This document shows positions 59,958-64,000 of a DNA stretch of 64,000 bases, in pieces. Source of the DNA: JBCCAG01 sp050331115. Lineage in GTDB: Bacteria; Cyanobacteriota; Cyanobacteriia; CAKZMO01. How positions within the stretch are numbered: the first letter of the stretch is position 1; each line of letters opens with the position of its first letter. The translations under genes and the position numbers were made by a program. The stretch is taken from the NCBI GenBank assembly GCA_050331115.1, contig JBHJHD010000016.1:40801-104800 (forward strand), given 5' to 3'. Under the pieces are notes generated by a model. That model saw only the letters and a program-made list of their open reading frames with translations, searched no databases and was not told the DNA's origin.

Positions 59958-62144
59958 CTACGCCTCAGCGGCCTCCCCGCTGGCAATGGGCAAAGTAAAC
60001 CAAAAGGTGGCTCCTTTACCGGGCTGGCTGAGCACGCCAATAATGCCGTTGTGGGCTTCGATGATGCGGCGGCACACGTGGAGACCGAGACCCAAACCTG
60101 GGGTCTGAGGGTCGCCCCGGCGGTAGGGTTCAAACAGGTGAGTTTGCTTCTCGAACGCAATCCCAACGCCGTCATCGATCACCTTGCAGCATACGGTGGG
60201 CCCGGTCCGCGATGAGGTCAGCATTTGAGCTTGAATTGCGACCTGAGTTTTAGCCGGATTGTGGGTAATCGCGTTGCTGAGCAAATTTTCCACCACCCGC
60301 CATAGCTGATCGGGGTCTGCCAAAACGAGCGGTAGCGTATCGAGGGGTCCAAGCCGCAGAATGGTCTGACGCTCAACTAGCAGGGGCTGCAGATCTTGCA
60401 CCACCTGATCGACTATCTGACGTAGGGAATACGGCTGCAGCGTCAGGGAAGGGTTTCTCAAAGCGTCGATGACTACAGGGTCAGCCTCTTTGTCTTCGGA
60501 CGGGCTGGGCGTCTCGACGGTGCGGTGATTGTCGAGCAGGGAGTTGACCAGGCGGAGCTGACGCTCGCCGCTGCTGATTAGGGCGTCTAAGACGTCGCCG
60601 GTCAAGATGACGTCGGTCTGCTGGGGATGACTCGCCGCCTGTAGCTTAACGTTGTCGAACACCATAAGCATCCCGGTAATCGGGTTGCGCAAGTCGTGGG
60701 AGACGCTGCGCAGGAGAAGACTGAGCTGATAGTTGGTTTGGGTCAGGTGCGCCGTACGCGCTTCCACGCGCTTCTCAAGGTGCCTGTTGCGCTGCGCGAG
60801 CTGGTCAAATGAGTCCTGGAGCTGCTGCGCCATAAGGTTGAAGGATTTGGAGAGGGTGTTGAGCTCGCTTATGCGGCGGGGCGGCAGGCGCTTGGAGAAC
60901 TCTCCCTGGGCGAGCGCTTGACTGGCCTCGCTGAGCTGCCTCAGGGGGTGGCTCAGCCGGCGGGCGATCGCAATGCTTAGGCCCATGGCGATGAGTACGG
61001 CTGCGATGCAGAGGGCAATGGCACAGCGGGTGTTGCGGTAAATCTGCGCCATAAAATCCGTCTCTGGCAGCACCATCACGATCAGCCAGTCTATCCCCCG
61101 ACCGTCGTCAAAGGGAACCACGCGCATGAAGCTGCGATCGCCGCCGCTCCCCAGCACCAGATCCTTAGGCTGAGCAATATTGGTCAACTGCCCAAAGCGC
61201 TCCACGAGCTGCCCGTAGGCCAGGTGAGTGAGGGGGTCTTCGCTTTCGCTAGCGTGCCGCCGCTGCTGGGATTCACCGGGGGCCACGACGGTAAAAGGCG
61301 GATCGTCCGTCGAAGTGGCGACCAGATTCCCGGAGCGCTCCATAATGAATAACGTGCTAGACGGGCTGAGCTCGAGATTGCTCAGGAATTCCCCGATCTG
61401 GGTCAAGATTAGGTCCGTTGCCATTACCCCAAGACGTTGACCGGTCTCGTCAAAGATGGGCCGGCTGGCGGCGATGCCCAGCAGGGGTTCCCCAACGTAA
61501 AGGTAGATCTCGCTCCAGGCCTCCTTCCCCGCTTGCGCAGACGCCTGATACCAAGGGCGTCTGCGGGCATCGTAATCTTCAGAGGCGTCAATTTGCTCCT
61601 GCTGACTACCGTCGGCGTCGATGCGATAGAGCCGGTAGTTGCCTTCCACAAAGCCCTCGGTGTCGTAGCTGCGCAGCTCGCCTTCGGCGTTGCGACCTAC
61701 GCCAACAATGCCGCCGGCCTCGCTTCCGGCGTAGATATAGTTAACGGCTGGAAACTGCTGAAGCTGTTGCCAAAAATACTGCTTAAGCATCGCTGGATCA
61801 TCAAAATCTAGCAGCCCGAGGGAAATTGCTGCAGCGTTAGTCTGATTGATGATGTGGGGAATGTCTAGGCAATGGGTAAGCTCTTGCTGAACGTGGGTCG
61901 CAATTTCCTGCTTATAGCGTTCGACCAGCTGGTTGACGGCCTGCTCACCATTGAAAAAAGCGAGCCAACCCGTGACGCCAACCGCGACAGCCACTAAAGC
62001 CGCAGTTGGAACCGCGATAACAACCCAAGCTGGTATGGTTCTAACCGCGCGAGACCAGCTCAGTGCTGCGCGAGACCAGCTCAGTCTCCAGCGTGCTTCT
62101 CGGCGTGCTTTTCGGTGGCTTGCGGATGCTGAAGGCCTCAACAT
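59958..62144 (-). CDS. Sensor histidine kinase with Cache and HAMP domains
   Basis: This 728-residue membrane kinase has a helix at about 38-64, an extracytoplasmic Cache-type region (about 70-365, RPWYQASAQAGKEAWSEIY near 196), a second helix at 372-394, HAMP to about 445, HisKA with phospho-His483 in SVSHDLRNPITG, and a HATPase with N box NLLSNAITHNP, G1 DDGVGIAF and G2 GLGLGLHVC. No receiver gene adjoins, so its partner is unknown. The N-terminus contains a duplicated heptapeptide LSWSRAA/LSWSRAV encoded by a 21-bp tandem repeat. Confidence 0.92.
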   Translation of the reverse strand: MLRPSASASHRKARREARWRLSWSRAALSWSRAVRTIPAWVVIAVPTAALVAVAVGVTGWLAFFNGEQAVNQLVERYKQEIATHVQQELTHCLDIPHIINQTNAAAISLGLLDFDDPAMLKQYFWQQLQQFPAVNYIYAGSEAGGIVGVGRNAEGELRSYDTEGFVEGNYRLYRIDADGSQQEQIDASEDYDARRRPWYQASAQAGKEAWSEIYLYVGEPLLGIAASRPIFDETGQRLGVMATDLILTQIGEFLSNLELSPSSTLFIMERSGNLVATSTDDPPFTVVAPGESQQRRHASESEDPLTHLAYGQLVERFGQLTNIAQPKDLVLGSGGDRSFMRVVPFDDGRGIDWLIVMVLPETDFMAQIYRNTRCAIALCIAAVLIAMGLSIAIARRLSHPLRQLSEASQALAQGEFSKRLPPRRISELNTLSKSFNLMAQQLQDSFDQLAQRNRHLEKRVEARTAHLTQTNYQLSLLLRSVSHDLRNPITGMLMVFDNVKLQAASHPQQTDVILTGDVLDALISSGERQLRLVNSLLDNHRTVETPSPSEDKEADPVVIDALRNPSLTLQPYSLRQIVDQVVQDLQPLLVERQTILRLGPLDTLPLVLADPDQLWRVVENLLSNAITHNPAKTQVAIQAQMLTSSRTGPTVCCKVIDDGVGIAFEKQTHLFEPYRRGDPQTPGLGLGLHVCRRIIEAHNGIIGVLSQPGKGATFWFTLPIASGEAAEA
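62048..62089. repeat. 21-bp tandem duplication in the kinase gene
   Basis: CGCGAGACCAGCTCAGT occurs at 62048-62064 and 62069-62085, exactly 21 bp apart, giving two in-frame copies of a seven-residue unit before the first membrane helix. Confidence 0.8.
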
Positions 62145-62194
62145 AGGCTCAACGCCAGGCTCAGAGTTTGACTGGCGAAATCCAAAGATCTTTT

Positions 62195-62208
62195 ATATAA
62201 GCTTATAT
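62195..62208. promoter_or_regulatory. Perfect 14-bp palindrome between ilvH and the kinase gene
   Basis: ATATAAGCTTATAT is a perfect AT-rich dyad abutting the ilvH stop codon and about 50 bp before the kinase start; it may be part of a promoter for the kinase gene. Confidence 0.35.
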
Positions 62209-62741
62209 TATGACGGCGATTTGACTTCCTGAGTAGAGGTCATCTTGAGAAATTCTGTATTTACTCCCGACTCTCGAGGCAGCGATATCTTGCCGGTGCG
62301 GGCAATCTCCCGCACGCCAAACCGAGACAGCAGGTTGATAATAGCCACGATTTTGCCGGGATCGCCGACTACTTCTAAGGTGACCGCGTCTTCAGCCACA
62401 TCGACGATGCGGGCGCGGAAGATCTGGGCGATATCCACGATTTCGGCGCGAGTGGCGCTAGCGGCCTTCACTTTGAGCAGCACAAGCTCTCGCTCTACAC
62501 AGGGGGTCTCAGTAATATCTTGAACTTTCAAGACGTTAATTAGTTTGTAGAGCTGCTTAGTGACTTGCTCGATGGCCCTATCGTCTCCCGGAACCACAAT
62601 TGTCATGCGGGATACCCCCGCCTGCTCCGCTGGACCGACGGCTAGACTTTCGATGTTAAATCCACGGCGGGCAAACAGCCCCGAAATGCGAGAGAGGACG
62701 CCGGTTTCGTCTTCAACGAGGACAGACAGGGTGTGTTTCAT
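62208..62741 (-). CDS. ilvH: Acetolactate synthase small (regulatory) subunit
   Basis: IlvH binds the catalytic subunit IlvB and confers valine feedback inhibition, in branched-chain amino acid synthesis. The 177-residue product has the N-terminal ACT domain (LSVLVEDETGVLSRISGLFA, then RRGFNIESLAVGP, SRMTIVV) and the C-terminal part ending KISLPRESGVNTEFLK. It lies 63 bp upstream of the histidine kinase on the same strand. The catalytic subunit is elsewhere. Confidence 0.96.
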   Translation of the reverse strand: MKHTLSVLVEDETGVLSRISGLFARRGFNIESLAVGPAEQAGVSRMTIVVPGDDRAIEQVTKQLYKLINVLKVQDITETPCVERELVLLKVKAASATRAEIVDIAQIFRARIVDVAEDAVTLEVVGDPGKIVAIINLLSRFGVREIARTGKISLPRESGVNTEFLKMTSTQEVKSPS

Positions 62742-63025
62742 GGCGCTGGTGGTAATCGATGCTAACTCCGGTCGACTAAACCTATCTTAGTGCGTTGAGC
62801 GCGCTTGACTAAAGCCATTTCCCCTATTAAAGAATCAGCGAGAACCAGACAGAACCAACGGCGCAAAACATTGCGAATTTTGAAGTACCTTGAGCCTTTA
62901 CAACAAAATATATCTATCTATAACACTGCTCTTAAAAGAATCTGGTAATTCAGCTACTTTATGGATGGCTTCAGCACAATAGAGCTACTCCGTCCGCTGC
63001 TCTGTCTTGCTACGACTAACGCTTC

Positions 63026-63970
63026 ATGGTCGACCAGCGCTCGTCACCAGTTTATCCTCAACCTATTCCTCCCCAGCCAGGACCGTCGTCGTCAGCGGCG
63101 CAGCCGGGCTCGGTGGTTCCCTTATGCGATCGCGATCGCACCAGTGGCTATAGCGCCGAGCGCATTCGGCTGGCCCTAGCGCTGGCCGATGCGCCGGTGC
63201 TGCGATCGCTCCTCTCAAGCTGTACTCCGCCCCTAATGCCCCCCACCCGCATTGGGTCAGTGTCGACCCGCGTCAGCGTCCCGGCTGGGGACCTTGTGGT
63301 CGATGGGGTGATTAGATTTGAGGCGATTCAATGTACCTTGGCCACCACCGATTCTAAGCCCCCCGTAGACGCTTTTTCTGAGCCTCAACGGCGCTGGCGC
63401 CGCTGGCGCTATGAGACGCCCCTGAGCACCCTCGTGCGTGAGGTGTCTGGTGATCAGGCTGCGACGGTGCTCAGCCAGGCCCAGCTCTCCCCCGATCAGG
63501 TGCACACGATTCTTAAGCTGCCCCACCAAGCCTGGCACAAGTCCTGGTGGTATTCCTGCCGCTCATCTTTGCCCTTCCAGCGCTACATTCGCTGCCGCCG
63601 CTACGATGACGGTACCGTCACCCTGCAGTATAAGGACTACTTTGAGCAGGAGCCCCCGCCTTGCTTTCACAGCCAGACCCAGCAGGCGCTAGTGGTGATT
63701 CAAAATGCACCCCAGCCCTTTGGTCAGGTCTTAGGGCAGATCAACCGGCTGCGCCAGCGGCTCGCGATTCAGCGGGTGATTTTGATCAGCCAAACGCTCA
63801 AGGCTACTGAAATTGAGGGCTTCATCCGTCAAAATATCAGTCTCTATCCGGTGCTGACCCTGGCGAATCCCGTCAACTGCGCCGTCTGCAGCTGTCGCGA
63901 CTGTCCGCTGCAGGGTCAGTCCAATTCCCCCGTCACCGGATGCGATCGCTTTTCGCCGAGCTATGGTTAG
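63026..63970 (+). CDS. Conserved protein with C-terminal cysteine cluster, unknown function
   Basis: This 314-residue protein has a Pro/Ser-rich N-terminus (about 30 residues), a long middle region with many aromatic and basic residues (AWHKSWWYSCRSSLPFQRYI, GTVTLQYKDYFEQ), and a C-terminal cluster CAVCSCRDCPL that could bind a metal. No signal peptide or membrane helix is evident. I recognise no family. It lies 284 bp after the divergent ilvH start. Confidence 0.7.
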   Translation: MVDQRSSPVYPQPIPPQPGPSSSAAQPGSVVPLCDRDRTSGYSAERIRLALALADAPVLRSLLSSCTPPLMPPTRIGSVSTRVSVPAGDLVVDGVIRFEAIQCTLATTDSKPPVDAFSEPQRRWRRWRYETPLSTLVREVSGDQAATVLSQAQLSPDQVHTILKLPHQAWHKSWWYSCRSSLPFQRYIRCRRYDDGTVTLQYKDYFEQEPPPCFHSQTQQALVVIQNAPQPFGQVLGQINRLRQRLAIQRVILISQTLKATEIEGFIRQNISLYPVLTLANPVNCAVCSCRDCPLQGQSNSPVTGCDRFSPSYG

Positions 63971-64000
63971 GAGCGTGATCTTAGAAAGGCGATCGCCCAG

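Overview
The window is chromosomal DNA of a cyanobacterium. It carries the photosystem I subunit gene psaD, the photosystem II assembly gene psb28-2, a CpcT-type phycocyanin chromophore lyase and a Ycf29/Rre1-type response regulator. The HIP1 octamer GCGATCGC recurs throughout. Coding density is high on both strands. I see no prophage, insertion sequence, CRISPR array or rRNA. One tRNA (Glu, anticodon TTC) is present. I name no species. The gene content and GC-rich coding sequence fit a Leptolyngbya- or Phormidesmis-like or large unicellular cyanobacterium, which is inference.

Layout. 1-5.8 kb: chemotaxis-type signalling. A CheA-like kinase (cut by the left edge, three tandem HPt domains) and an MCP without a HAMP domain lie on the minus strand; a divergent PATAN-REC response regulator follows across a 0.94-kb AT-rich spacer. 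6-16 kb: an MscS channel fused to a DEP domain, a RarA ATPase fused to a methyltransferase-like domain, a secreted SH3-like protein, a lipoprotein, an HpnB-like glycosyltransferase, a DUF2993 protein and a DUF4912 protein. 16.5-26 kb: an ImmA/IrrE peptidase coupled to a two-helix membrane protein, a GFA-family protein, an SRPBCC protein coupled to a K+-channel/RCK protein, malic enzyme with an ACT domain, a Uma2 nuclease, queC-queE, a second DUF2993 protein, a PPC-domain protein and an ABC-2 permease. 26-35 kb: a small regulator-like gene, tRNA-Glu, a heme peroxidase of the animal type, pcrA and ppc. 35-46 kb: an RluD-type enzyme, psb28-2 between periodic repeats, an epimerase, several small membrane or unknown proteins, an IscA/SufA protein, psaD-trpE, a Crp/Fnr regulator, RlpA, a DUF3598 protein and cpcT. 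46-64 kb: an M28 peptidase, a MocR regulator with a conspicuous nested-palindrome operator, cobS, rre1, aroQ, cinA, an MraY/WecA-like transferase, glyA, a tocopherol-type methyltransferase, ktrB-ktrA, a Cache-HAMP histidine kinase, ilvH and an unknown protein with a cysteine cluster.

Most of the window is housekeeping metabolism and envelope or signalling functions in short operons (queE-queC, ktrB-ktrA, SRPBCC-channel, ppc then pcrA, psaD-trpE). K+ handling appears twice: KtrAB uptake and a separate RCK channel.

The least explained material is architectural and non-coding: the MscS-DEP fusion; palindromic inserts inside rarA; 14- and 15-bp periodic arrays on both sides of psb28-2; a family of short GGGGCACAGC-type palindromes between genes; a second dispersed hairpin repeat (about 10.45 and 52.2 kb); the MocR operator; and the ImmA/IrrE-2TM pair. 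I see no clearly new multi-gene system. The ImmA/IrrE-2TM pair and the MscS-DEP channel are the best candidates for new biology.
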